Assembly (NCBI RefSeq): GCF_014784055.1
Contig: NZ_CP061813.1
Span: forward strand, 893,501 to 957,500
Length of the DNA: 64,000 nt
Direction: 5' to 3'
Source of the DNA: Polaribacter haliotis
GTDB lineage: Bacteria; Bacteroidota; Bacteroidia; Flavobacteriales; Flavobacteriaceae
Shown: one piece after another, positions 1-8,500 of the stretch
How positions within the stretch are numbered: the first letter of the stretch is position 1
Layout: each line of letters starts with the position of its first letter
Made by a program: the position numbers and the translations under genes
Notes under the pieces: model-generated
Seen by the model: the letters and a program-made list of their open reading frames with translations, nothing else
The model's database searches: none
Told to the model about the DNA's origin: nothing

Positions 1-1
1 T

Positions 2-277
2 GCTATCCAAAATATATCTATTCCAAAACAGCGTTTGGTTTTAATTGCCAGGGCAATGATAAAAAACCCTCCATTGTTAATTTTAGATGAACCATTAATA
101 AATTTAGACGAAAAAGGAACAGCAATTGTTGTTGCTTTAATTAATAAAATTGCAAAAGAAAGTAACACAACTGTACTTTTTGTTTCCCATAGAATTGTAA
201 AAGATATCCAGCCAGATTTTACGTACGAACTTACACCAACAAAAAATGGTTCTTTAGGAAACGTAAAAAAAGATTAA
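2..277 (+). CDS. ABC-type ATPase, C-terminal fragment (cut by window start)
   Basis: The reading frame is open from base 2, so this is the tail of a longer gene starting outside the window. The visible part carries the end of an ABC signature region (PKQR), the Walker B stretch LLILDEP with the following D-loop LD, and the switch region VLFVSH. It would couple ATP hydrolysis to transport or to a soluble function. The lack of a typical export-specific C-terminal extension and the short tail recall ModF/PhrA-like stand-alone ATPases, but this is a weak inference. The stop codon overlaps the stop of the convergent pcm gene by 4 bases, so no separate terminator fits between them. Confidence 0.85.
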   Translation, partial: AIQNISIPKQRLVLIARAMIKNPPLLILDEPLINLDEKGTAIVVALINKIAKESNTTVLFVSHRIVKDIQPDFTYELTPTKNGSLGNVKKD

Positions 278-915
278 TTCTTCTCTTCTAACATTGGCAC
301 AAAAGCAAAATCTCCTAATTCGTGTTTTTCGAATTCTTTGGCAGATTTTCTGATAAATAATGTCATAATTTGCGTTTTATCGCCAACAGGAATTAACAAC
401 ATCCCTCCTATTTTTAGTTGCGATAATAACGGATTTGGTACAAAAGGTGCTCCAGCAGTTACTATAATTTTATCGAAAGGTGCTTTTTCTTTTAATCCTT
501 TATAACCATCTCCAAATATGAATTTCTTAGGCTTGTAACCTAATTTGGGCAAGAATAAAGAAGTTCTTTTAAATAGCTCTTTTTGCCTTTCTATGGAATA
601 TACTTCTGCTTTTAACTCTAGAAGAACAGCTGTTTGATAACCAGAACCAGTTCCTATTTCCAGTACTTTATCCTCTGGCTTTATCTCTAAAGTTTGCGAT
701 TGAAAAGCAACAGTATAGGGCATAGAAATGGTTTGATCTGCTGCAATAGGGAATGCTTTATCTTGATAAGCATGATCTTCGAAACTTGAATCTATAAATA
801 AATGACGAGGAATTTTACGCACTGCATTCAACACATTTTCATCTGTTATACCTTTTGCTTTTAAAACAGCAGCTAACTGATTTCTACGTCCTTGATGTTT
901 TGATGTATCTTTCAC
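274..915 (-). CDS. pcm: Protein-L-isoaspartate O-methyltransferase
   Basis: This cytoplasmic repair enzyme methylates isoaspartyl residues in aged proteins using S-adenosylmethionine. The 213-residue product has the family length. It shows the conserved substrate-side segment QTISMPYTVA (residues 61-70) and the SAM-binding motif I LEIGTGSGYQ (85-94). It ends tail-to-tail with the ABC ATPase, overlapping by 4 bases. The upstream 195 bp separate it from a divergent oxidoreductase gene. Assignment is firm from the combination of the two motifs and length. Confidence 0.93.
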   Translation of the reverse strand: MKDTSKHQGRRNQLAAVLKAKGITDENVLNAVRKIPRHLFIDSSFEDHAYQDKAFPIAADQTISMPYTVAFQSQTLEIKPEDKVLEIGTGSGYQTAVLLELKAEVYSIERQKELFKRTSLFLPKLGYKPKKFIFGDGYKGLKEKAPFDKIIVTAGAPFVPNPLLSQLKIGGMLLIPVGDKTQIMTLFIRKSAKEFEKHELGDFAFVPMLEEKN

Positions 916-1066
916 TTATAAGAGTTTTCTAAAGTCTAAAAATAACAATAAATCTAAATACATTCCTATAAAATCGTATCTTTGTTTTTGTCGAAATCTT
1001 TTGATAATATATAACTAAATTAATGTCGTTAACAGCAATAATAACGATGTAATCTTTTTAATAAAC

Positions 1067-1094
1067 AGATTGCTTCACTAACGTTCGCAATGAC
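1067..1094. repeat. Fragment of dispersed intergenic repeat
   Basis: The stretch starts AGATTGCTTC and ends CGCAATGAC, with ends resembling a repeat family I recall from Bacteroidota intergenic spacers. It is only 28 bases and appears degenerate. It lies 17 bases before the start codon of the Gfo/Idh gene. Identity to the family is from memory and cannot be verified here. Confidence 0.35.
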
Positions 1095-1110
1095 TAAAAT
1101 ATAAGAATTT

Positions 1111-2070
1111 ATGCTAAAAGCTGGAGTTTTAGGTGCTGGACATCTGGGAAAAATTCATTTACGTTTATTACAACAATCAGAAAAATACGAATTGGTTGGT
1201 TTTTACGATCCGTTTACAGAAAATGCACAAAAAGTTGCCAAAGAATTTGGTTACAAATTGTTCGATTCTATGGAAAGTTTAATGGATGCTGTGGAAGTTG
1301 TAGATATTGTAACTCCAACTTTATCTCATTTCGAGTGTGCAAAAATGGCGATTGAAAAAGGCTGTCATATTTTTGTTGAAAAGCCAATTACTAAAACTGT
1401 TTTAGAAGCGGAAGCTATTAAAACGTTGGCAAGTCAGAATCATGTGCAAGGTCAAGTTGGTCATGTAGAGCGTTTCAACCCTGCTTTTACTGCTGTAAGT
1501 GATAAAATAAACAACCCAATGTTTATTGAAACACACAGATTGGCAGAATTTAATCCAAGAGGAACAGATGTTCCTGTAGTTTTAGATTTAATGATTCATG
1601 ATATTGATATTATTCTTTCTGTGGTAGATTCTAAAGTGAAGAATGTGCACGCAAGTGGAATTTCTGTAATTTCTGAAACGCCTGATATTGCAAATGCAAG
1701 AATTGAATTTGAAAATGGCTGTGTTGCGAACTTAACTGCCAGCAGAATTTCGATGAAGAACATGCGTAAATCAAGATTTTTTCAAAAAGATGCCTATATT
1801 TCTGTTGATTTTTTAGAGAAAGTTTCTGAAGTTGTTAGAATGAAAGATGTTCCTGAAAATCCGGATGAATTTGCTATGATTCTACAAAACGCAGAAGGTG
1901 TAAAAAAACAAATTTATTTTGACAATCCTGACGTTGAACCTAATAATGCCATTTTAGATGAATTAGAATCTTTTGCAGATGCTATTGAAAACGGAACAAA
2001 ACCTGTAGTTTCTTTACATGCAGGAACTGAAGCTTTACGTATTGCTCAAATGGTGATTGACTGTTTTTAG
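1111..2070 (+). CDS. Gfo/Idh/MocA-family NAD(P)-dependent oxidoreductase
   Basis: Predicted cytoplasmic dehydrogenase of 319 residues. The N-terminal Rossmann fold has GVLGAGHLG (residues 5-13), and the family hallmark EKP is at 90-92 (FVEKPITKT), with the active-site lysine in EKP. The C-terminal half has the alpha/beta substrate domain with the DLMIHDID segment expected for the catalytic His/Asp region. The substrate cannot be told from sequence; homologues act on sugars, inositols or related polyols. Its stop lies directly at the edge of a 176-bp inverted-repeat element that separates it from hbd. Confidence 0.9.
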   Translation: MLKAGVLGAGHLGKIHLRLLQQSEKYELVGFYDPFTENAQKVAKEFGYKLFDSMESLMDAVEVVDIVTPTLSHFECAKMAIEKGCHIFVEKPITKTVLEAEAIKTLASQNHVQGQVGHVERFNPAFTAVSDKINNPMFIETHRLAEFNPRGTDVPVVLDLMIHDIDIILSVVDSKVKNVHASGISVISETPDIANARIEFENGCVANLTASRISMKNMRKSRFFQKDAYISVDFLEKVSEVVRMKDVPENPDEFAMILQNAEGVKKQIYFDNPDVEPNNAILDELESFADAIENGTKPVVSLHAGTEALRIAQMVIDCF

Positions 2071-2246
2071 AAAGCCCATCCTTAATCCTTCCCAAAGGGA
2101 AGGAAACACTCTTGAGGATTGACTTACTCAAAATAAACTTAAATAATATCATTTTATGATATTTAAAAATACTTTTTTAATAATAAAATTTTTATTCGCC
2201 CGAGTAAGAATTCCTTCCCTTTGGGAAGGTTAGGATGGGCTTTTTT
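2071..2246. repeat. MITE-like element with about 34-bp terminal inverted repeats
   Basis: The left arm (2071-2105) and right arm (2211-2243) are reverse complements apart from a small indel, each beginning AAAGCCCATCC. Each arm also contains its own palindrome CCTTCCCAAAGGGAAGG. A nested pair CTTACTC (2123-2129) / GAGTAAG (2202-2208) and a central palindrome around 2150 extend the symmetry. It fills the whole gap between the Gfo/Idh stop and hbd, leaving only 2 bases before the hbd ATG. There is no coding capacity. It could form long hairpins and act as a terminator or a processed RNA. Similar arms occur, as far as I recall, in other Flavobacteriaceae. Confidence 0.75.
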
Positions 2247-2248
2247 AT

Positions 2249-3136
2249 ATGAAAAACATAGCAGTAATTGGTGCTGGAACCATGGGAAATGGAATCGCAC
2301 ATACATTCGCACAATTCAATTATAATGTTCATTTAATCGATGTTTCGCAAGGTGCTTTAGACAAAGGAATGGCAACAATCTCTAAAAATTTAGACAGAAT
2401 GGTTGCGAAAGAAAAAATTTCTGAAGCCGATAAAACACAAACATTAGCAAACATTACCACTTTTACAACGATAAAAGATGGTGCTAAAAATGTAGATTTA
2501 GTTGTGGAAGCTGCCACAGAAAACGTTTCTTTAAAATCGAAAATTTTTAAAGAATTGGATGAAGTTTGCAACGAAAACACAATTTTGGCAACAAATACTT
2601 CCTCAATTTCTATTACTCAAATCGCAGCTGTTACTAATAGACCCGAAAAAGTTATTGGAATGCACTTTATGAATCCAGTGCCAATTATGAAATTGGTTGA
2701 GATTATTAGAGGTTACAATACGACTGATAATGTGATGAATACGATTGTAGATTTGTCTAAAAAAGTGAATAAAATTCCGGTTGAAGTGAATGATTATCCT
2801 GGTTTTGTTGCAAACAGAATTTTAATGCCAATGATTAATGAATCCATTGAAACGTTATATAATGGTGTTGCTGGCGTTAAAGAAATTGACACAGTTATGA
2901 TGTTGGGAATGGCACATCCAATGGGACCTTTGCAATTGGCAGATTTTATTGGTTTAGATGTTTGTTTGTCTATTTTAAATGTAATGCATGATGGTTTTAA
3001 AAACCCTAAATATGCTCCTTGCCCTCTATTGGTAAATATGGTAATGGCTGGAAAATTAGGAATAAAATCTGGCGAAGGTTTTTATGATTATTCAGAAAGT
3101 AGAAAAGCGGAAAGAGTTGCTAAAATGTTTTCATAA
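2249..3136 (+). CDS. hbd: 3-hydroxybutyryl-CoA / 3-hydroxyacyl-CoA dehydrogenase
   Basis: Single-domain 295-residue dehydrogenase interconverting (S)-3-hydroxyacyl-CoA and 3-ketoacyl-CoA with NAD(H). It shows GAGTMG (residues 8-13) for NAD binding, the acidic segment VVEAATE, the catalytic histidine in GMHFMNPVP (H139) and the C-terminal helical domain motif MGPLQLADFIGLD. The length fits the short Hbd/PaaH group, not the bifunctional FadB. It sits 2 bases downstream of the inverted-repeat element, so its leader must be transcribed through that element or start inside it. The next gene follows after 8 bases and may be cotranscribed. Confidence 0.93.
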   Translation: MKNIAVIGAGTMGNGIAHTFAQFNYNVHLIDVSQGALDKGMATISKNLDRMVAKEKISEADKTQTLANITTFTTIKDGAKNVDLVVEAATENVSLKSKIFKELDEVCNENTILATNTSSISITQIAAVTNRPEKVIGMHFMNPVPIMKLVEIIRGYNTTDNVMNTIVDLSKKVNKIPVEVNDYPGFVANRILMPMINESIETLYNGVAGVKEIDTVMMLGMAHPMGPLQLADFIGLDVCLSILNVMHDGFKNPKYAPCPLLVNMVMAGKLGIKSGEGFYDYSESRKAERVAKMFS

Positions 3137-3144
3137 TTATTTTT

Positions 3145-3789
3145 ATGAAATATAAATATATCCTTTTTTTACTTCTTTTCTTATCTACTTTTAAAATGAT
3201 GAGTCAAGATGTGAAAAAAAAAATTTCTAATGTAAAAAAAGTAGGTTTTTTATATAATAATGCAAATGATAAAAATTTTCTTTTTAATGATAAAGATTAC
3301 TCCTACTCCACTAATACCTATAAATTTCAATTATTTTATAATTTAGGAAAATGGAAATCTTTAGATTTTGAATTGATTGTGCAACCACAATATCAAGTTT
3401 TAAAACACCAATTACAAAACAAGTTTTTTATATTACCAACAGAAGAAAATTTTGAATCTAAAGTAGCAGAATTTACTTCACCAAAAACAATGCATTTGTA
3501 TGCTTTTGAATTAGGTTTTGCAATTAAAAAGAAAATATTTAAAAAAGTAGACTTTCAATTAACAGTTGGTTTGGGAGTTGGAACAATTGATACCAGAACA
3601 GAGCGTTTGGCAAAAGGTTTTACTTTTATTGAAAATGGTTCTCTTGGTTTTTCTTACAAAACCTCAACAAACACATATTTATATTTGGGTAGCAATATTG
3701 GTCACATTTCTAATTTTAATACACAAAAACCAAACAATGGTTACAATATTGTAGGTTTTGAAATTGGGTTTTCTTATCGTTTGCAATAG
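3145..3789 (+). CDS. Putative PagL-like acyloxyacyl hydrolase (outer-membrane beta-barrel)
   Basis: Residues 1-21 form a signal peptide ending MMSQ. The rest of the 214-residue protein is rich in alternating aromatic beta-strands and ends in an aromatic-rich strand (FSYRLQ), as outer-membrane barrels do. Near the C-terminus is GHISNFN (186-192), giving the H-x-S-N pattern of lipid A 3-O-deacylase PagL (H187, S189), followed by the family-like PNNGYN. The acidic third residue is not at the expected spacing; E206 is the nearest candidate. Function would be trimming lipid A acyl chains. Start 8 bases after hbd. An OM porin-like protein of other function remains possible. Confidence 0.6.
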   Translation: MKYKYILFLLLFLSTFKMMSQDVKKKISNVKKVGFLYNNANDKNFLFNDKDYSYSTNTYKFQLFYNLGKWKSLDFELIVQPQYQVLKHQLQNKFFILPTEENFESKVAEFTSPKTMHLYAFELGFAIKKKIFKKVDFQLTVGLGVGTIDTRTERLAKGFTFIENGSLGFSYKTSTNTYLYLGSNIGHISNFNTQKPNNGYNIVGFEIGFSYRLQ

Positions 3790-3832
3790 AAATATTATAA
3801 TTTTTTAAACTTTTTTAAATGACTATAAATCA

Positions 3833-3873
3833 AAAAAAATCCTGTAAAAATTAAAGTTTTACAGGAATTTTTT
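3833..3873. terminator. Bidirectional rho-independent terminator
   Basis: A perfect 10-bp stem TCCTGTAAAA (3840-3849) / TTTTACAGGA (3857-3866) with a 7-base loop is flanked by an A-run on the left and a T-run on the right. It can stop transcription from the PagL-like gene (+) and the dps gene (-). Confidence 0.85.
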
Positions 3874-3923
3874 AATTTGAAATTATACCTACAAGATTTT
3901 AAAAATCTTCCAGTAAAAAATTA

Positions 3924-4397
3924 CTATTTACCTAACCAAGAATTTAACATCCAAATAGTTTTTTCTTGTTCTGCGATAAAATCACTCATCATAGAATTTG
4001 TTCCTTCGTCATTTGCTTCGTCAGATAAATCTAAAATTTCTCTTTCGATTTTTAATAATTCTGATAAAGAATTTACCACCAGATTTACAGCTTCCACATC
4101 TTCAGAAATATCTTTTCCAACGGGTACAGAAGAATTATCTATATAATCTGTAAAAGTGTGTAATGGTTTCCCTTGTAAGGTTAAAATACGTTCTGCGATG
4201 TCGTCGATTTTTACTTGAGAATCTGTATAAAACTCTTCGAACTTCACATGTAATTCAAAGAAATTTTTTCCTTTAATATTCCAATGTAATCCTCTTAGAT
4301 TCTGATAATATATTTGAAAGTTTGATAATAATCCGTTTAAATTATCTACTAAATTTGCGCTTTCTTTTTTGTCTAATCCTAATATTGATTTGCTCAT
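3924..4397 (-). CDS. dps: Dps/ferritin-like DNA-protection protein
   Basis: Dodecameric mini-ferritin that oxidises ferrous iron with hydrogen peroxide and stores it, protecting DNA. With the start at 4397 the product is 157 residues, the usual family length; an in-frame ATG at 4430 would add 11 residues lacking family character. The ferroxidase pattern is complete: H38, H50, E54, D65 and E69 (GLHWNIKG, then HVKFEE and DDIAER), where E replaces the more common D at the third position. It is divergent from oxyR, a pairing that fits peroxide control of dps. Ends at a bidirectional terminator. Confidence 0.93.
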   Translation of the reverse strand: MSKSILGLDKKESANLVDNLNGLLSNFQIYYQNLRGLHWNIKGKNFFELHVKFEEFYTDSQVKIDDIAERILTLQGKPLHTFTDYIDNSSVPVGKDISEDVEAVNLVVNSLSELLKIEREILDLSDEANDEGTNSMMSDFIAEQEKTIWMLNSWLGK

Positions 4398-4472
4398 TTT
4401 ATTTATTTTTTTATATTCATTTATATTCATTTATATTAATACTACAAATTTATGAGAAATTAAATGGGTATA

Positions 4473-4493
4473 ACTATAATTATTATTGATAGT
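4473..4493. promoter_or_regulatory. Candidate LysR-type (OxyR) operator
   Basis: The dyad ACTAT-N11-ATAGT lies between divergent dps and oxyR. It satisfies the T-N11-A rule for LysR-family sites. The exact OxyR spacing (ATAG/CTAT elements separated by 7) is not met, so this is a candidate only. Confidence 0.4.
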
Positions 4494-4524
4494 TTTAATA
4501 TCTTTATCAAAATTTACTATAACA

Positions 4525-5466
4525 ATGACAATTACCCAATTAAAATACGTTTTATCGGTTGCAGAATATCAAAATTTTACGGTTGCAGCAGAACATAGTT
4601 TTGTTACCCAGCCTACTTTAAGCATGCAAATTCAAAAATTAGAAGAAGAACTTGGTGTAAAAATATTTAATAGATCTAAAAAACCAATTGAATTAACAGA
4701 AGTTGGAAAAAAGATTGTAGAACAAGCAAAAGTTATTGTAGATGAAAGCAATAGAATTTTAGATATTGTACATCAACAAAAAGGATTTATTGGAGGAGAA
4801 TTTAAATTAGGAATTATCCCAACCATAATGCCTACTTTATTACCAATGTTTTTAAACAGTTTTACGAAGAAATACCCAAAAGTAAAATTAATTATCGAAG
4901 AATTAACTACAGAAGAAATCATTAGAAAATTAGCAGATGGACATATAGATGCTGCAATTGCTGCAACTCCGTTAGAAAATGAAGCCATAAAAGAAAGACC
5001 TTTATATTATGAACCTTTTGTTGGTTTAATTCCACAAAATCATCGTCTTTTTAATGAAAAAGTAATCGCTCCTGACGAATTAGAAATGGACGATATTTTG
5101 CTTTTAGAAGATGGACATTGCTTTAAAGAAAGTGTAATTAATTTATGTAGAACTTTTAAAACCGATAACAAAAAATCGTTTCAATTAGCTAGTGGAAGTT
5201 TCGATACTTTAATAAAGTTAACTAAAGAAGGTTTGGGAATGACCTTATTACCTTATTTACATACTTTAGATTTAAATGATGTGGATAAATCTCATTTACG
5301 TGAATTTACAAATCCTCCACCAGCAAGAGAAGTAAGTTTAATTTACCATAAATCTCAATTAAAAATGCAGCTAATTGAAGCATTAAAAAAGACTATTGAT
5401 GGTGTTGTAAGAGGTGCAATTTCATTTTCTGATGTGAAAATTATTAGCCCTTTGAATAAAAAATAA
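4525..5466 (+). CDS. oxyR: Hydrogen-peroxide-sensing LysR-family regulator OxyR
   Basis: The 313-residue product has an N-terminal winged helix-turn-helix (residues 1-60, with NFTVAAEH and QPTLSMQIQKLEEELG) and a periplasmic-binding-like sensor domain. The redox pair is C199 and C208 in EDGHCFKESVINLC, the same spacing and even the same numbering as E. coli OxyR, whose Cys199-Cys208 disulfide is the peroxide switch. The ATG at 4525 is preferred; a TTG at 4486 would add 13 residues ahead of the conserved start. Divergent dps is the obvious target. The gene is followed by a terminator. Confidence 0.95.
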   Translation: MTITQLKYVLSVAEYQNFTVAAEHSFVTQPTLSMQIQKLEEELGVKIFNRSKKPIELTEVGKKIVEQAKVIVDESNRILDIVHQQKGFIGGEFKLGIIPTIMPTLLPMFLNSFTKKYPKVKLIIEELTTEEIIRKLADGHIDAAIAATPLENEAIKERPLYYEPFVGLIPQNHRLFNEKVIAPDELEMDDILLLEDGHCFKESVINLCRTFKTDNKKSFQLASGSFDTLIKLTKEGLGMTLLPYLHTLDLNDVDKSHLREFTNPPPAREVSLIYHKSQLKMQLIEALKKTIDGVVRGAISFSDVKIISPLNKK

Positions 5467-5485
5467 TAATTACCTTTTTCTAAAT

Positions 5486-5525
5486 AAAAAAACCAAATGT
5501 TCTTTAACTTTTGGTTTTTTATTTT
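5486..5525. terminator. Terminator after oxyR (bidirectional)
   Basis: Stem with left arm AAAACCAAA (ending 5497) and right arm TTTGGTTTT (from 5510), an A-run before it and a T-run after it, sits between oxyR (+) and the giant T9SS gene (-), and can serve both. Confidence 0.75.
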
Positions 5526-5541
5526 AGTAAACTTTTCTTCT

Positions 5542-8500
5542 TTAATTTTTTATAATTCTCTTGTAAACAGATTTAGAATTTTCAGAAATAACTTTCACAA
5601 AATATATTCCTTCTGGATAATTCTCTATATTTATTTTCTCTATTAAACTATTTACATCTTTCGACAAAATTTCTTTGCCATTTACATCATATAAAACCAC
5701 TTTTAAAAGTTTTACAAAATTAGATTTAATCGTAATATTTGCTGATGTTGGATTTGGATACAAAGAAATTGTTTTTTCTAAAGTTTTATCATCTTCGATA
5801 TTTAAAGCTGCACCTTTTACTTTAACTATGGCATTTTTAGAACTAACATTGTTGTTTGTATCTGTAACTGTTAAGGTTACAATATTATCACCAACATCTG
5901 TCGCTGTAAAATCTGTTTTAGATAAAACTATCGATTTTATTCCACAATTATCTGTAGAACCATTATCTATATCTCCAGTTGTAATAAAAGCTTTTCCATC
6001 ATTATCTAACTCAATTTCAAAATCTTTAGTCAAAACAACTGGTTTTGTAACATCGTTAATTACTACTTTTTGAGTTGTTGTAGCGATGTTTCCATTTCCA
6101 TCATCGAATTTCCAAGTAATTGTATGTTCTCCTTGCGAATTATAAGTCAATGCATCTGTGGTAGTTCCTGTAATTACTCCTTTACAAGCGTCATTTGCTG
6201 TAGGAATGTTTGTAATTGTAACTGCACATTCTGAATTTGTATCTGCAATTGTTGGAGCAACTGGTTTTGTAACATCGTTAATTACTACTTTTTGAGTTGT
6301 TGTTGAAATGTTTCCATTTCCATCATCGAATTTCCAAGTAATTACGTGTTCTCCTTGTGAATTGTAGGTCAATGAATCTGTGGTAGTTCCTGTAATTACT
6401 CCTTTACATGCGTCATTTGCTGTAGGAATATCAGTAATTGTAACTGCACATTCTGAATTTGTATCTGCAATTGTTGGTGCAACTGGTTTTGTTACATCAG
6501 AAATGTTTACTTTTTGAGTTGATGTTGAAATGTTTCTATTTCCATCGTCAAATTTCCAAGTAATTACGTGTTCTCCTTGTGAATTATAGGTTAATGCATC
6601 TGTGGTTGTTCCTGTAATTACTCCATTACAGGCATCATTTGCTGTTGGGATTTCTGTAATTGTAACTGCACATTCTGAATTTGTATCTGCAATTGTTGGT
6701 GCAACTGGTTTTGTTACATCAGAAATGTTTACTTTTTGAGTTGATGTTGAAATGTTTCCATTTCCATCGTCAAATTTCCAAGTAATTACGTGTTCTCCTT
6801 GTGAATTATAGGTTAATGCATCTGTGGTTGTTCCTGTAATTACTCCATTACAGGCATCATTTGCTGTTGGAATATCTGTAATTGTAACTGCACATTCTGA
6901 ATTTGTATCTGCAATTGTTGGTGCAACTGGTTTTGTTACATCAGAAATGTTTACTTTTTGAGTTGATGTTGAAATGTTTCCATTTCCATCGTCAAATTTC
7001 CAAGTAATTACGTGTTCTCCTTGTGAATTATAGGTCAATGCATCAGTTGTTGTTCCTGTAATTACTCCTTTACAAGCATCGTTTGCTGTTGGAATTTCTG
7101 TAATTGTAACTGCACATTCTGAATTTGTATCTGCAATTGTTGGTACAACTGGTTTTGTAACATCGTTAATTACCACTTTTTGAGTTGTTGTGGCAATGTT
7201 TCCATTTCCATCATCGAATTTCCAAGTAATTGTATGTTCTCCTTGTGAATTATAGGTTAATTCATCTGTGGTTGTTCCTGTAATTACTCCATTACAGGCA
7301 TCATTTGCTGTTGGGATTTCTGTAATTGTAACTGCACATTCTGAATTTGTATCTGCAATTGTTGGTGTAACTGGTTTTGTTACATCAGAAATGTTTACTT
7401 TTTGAGTTGATGTTGAAATGTTTCCATTTCCATCGTCAAATTTCCAAGTAATTACGTGTTCTCCTTGTGAATTATAGGTTAACGCATCAGTTGTTGTTCC
7501 TGTAATTACTCCTTTACAAGCATCATTTGCTGTTGGGATTTCTGTAATTGTAACTGTACATTCTGAATTTGTATTTGCAATTGTTGGTGTAACTGGTTTT
7601 GTAACATCATTAATTACCACTTTTTGAGTAGTTGTGGCAATGTTTCCATTTCCATCATCGAATTTCCAAGTAATTACGTGTTCTCCTTGTGAATTATAGG
7701 TTAATGCATCTGTGGTTGTTCCTGTAATTACTCCTTTACAAGCATCGTTTGCTGTTGGAATGTCTGTAATTGTAACTGCACATTCTGAATTGGTGTCTGC
7801 AATTGTTGGGGCAACTGGAGCTAATTCATCAACATTAAAAACTGTAATTGTATATGATTTTTCATCCTCTCCTCCATTTGAATCAATTACTTTAACGGTT
7901 ACTTTATTTTTACCAAATTGTGTATTATTTGGAATCCAAGAAATATTTCCTGTGGAAGAAATTGTCATACCTGCTGGCGCCTCCTCTAAACTATAAATTA
8001 ATACATCTGAATCTGGATCTGTAGCATTGATAACTGCACTATATGTAGAACAAGCATCATTTTTAATTGGCAAATTTGTAGTTGTAATTTCTGGAATGTT
8101 ATTTTTATAGGTACTAACATAATTGATAGTTTCTACATTAGAAAGATTAGATTCTTCGCTTATTGCGTTTGTTGCTGTTACAGAAAAATTATAAGTTCTA
8201 CCTGGTTTTATGTCTGAAAAATCGAAAGAAGTTGTTTTTCCAGTACCTTGACTTGGACTTAATTTAGATATTGGTTCTTCATCGATATAAACTGTGTAAT
8301 CTTCTGCTTCATCAATTTTTGTCCATGATAATTTTACCACATCGTTTTGTAGCTCTGCAACCAATGTTGGAATAGCAACCATGGTTTCATTTTGCACTGT
8401 AAATGTTTGAGTAGCGTATTTTATTACAGGTTGATTCACTCCATCATTTATGCTACCATACACATAATAAGTACCATTTTCTAAATTACTTGTATCAAAC

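Noticed and set aside
6052..7827. Regular 222-bp repeats as a CRISPR or phage-like array
   Set aside because: The units are coding, in frame and translate to a conserved 74-residue domain; spacers between short direct repeats are absent.
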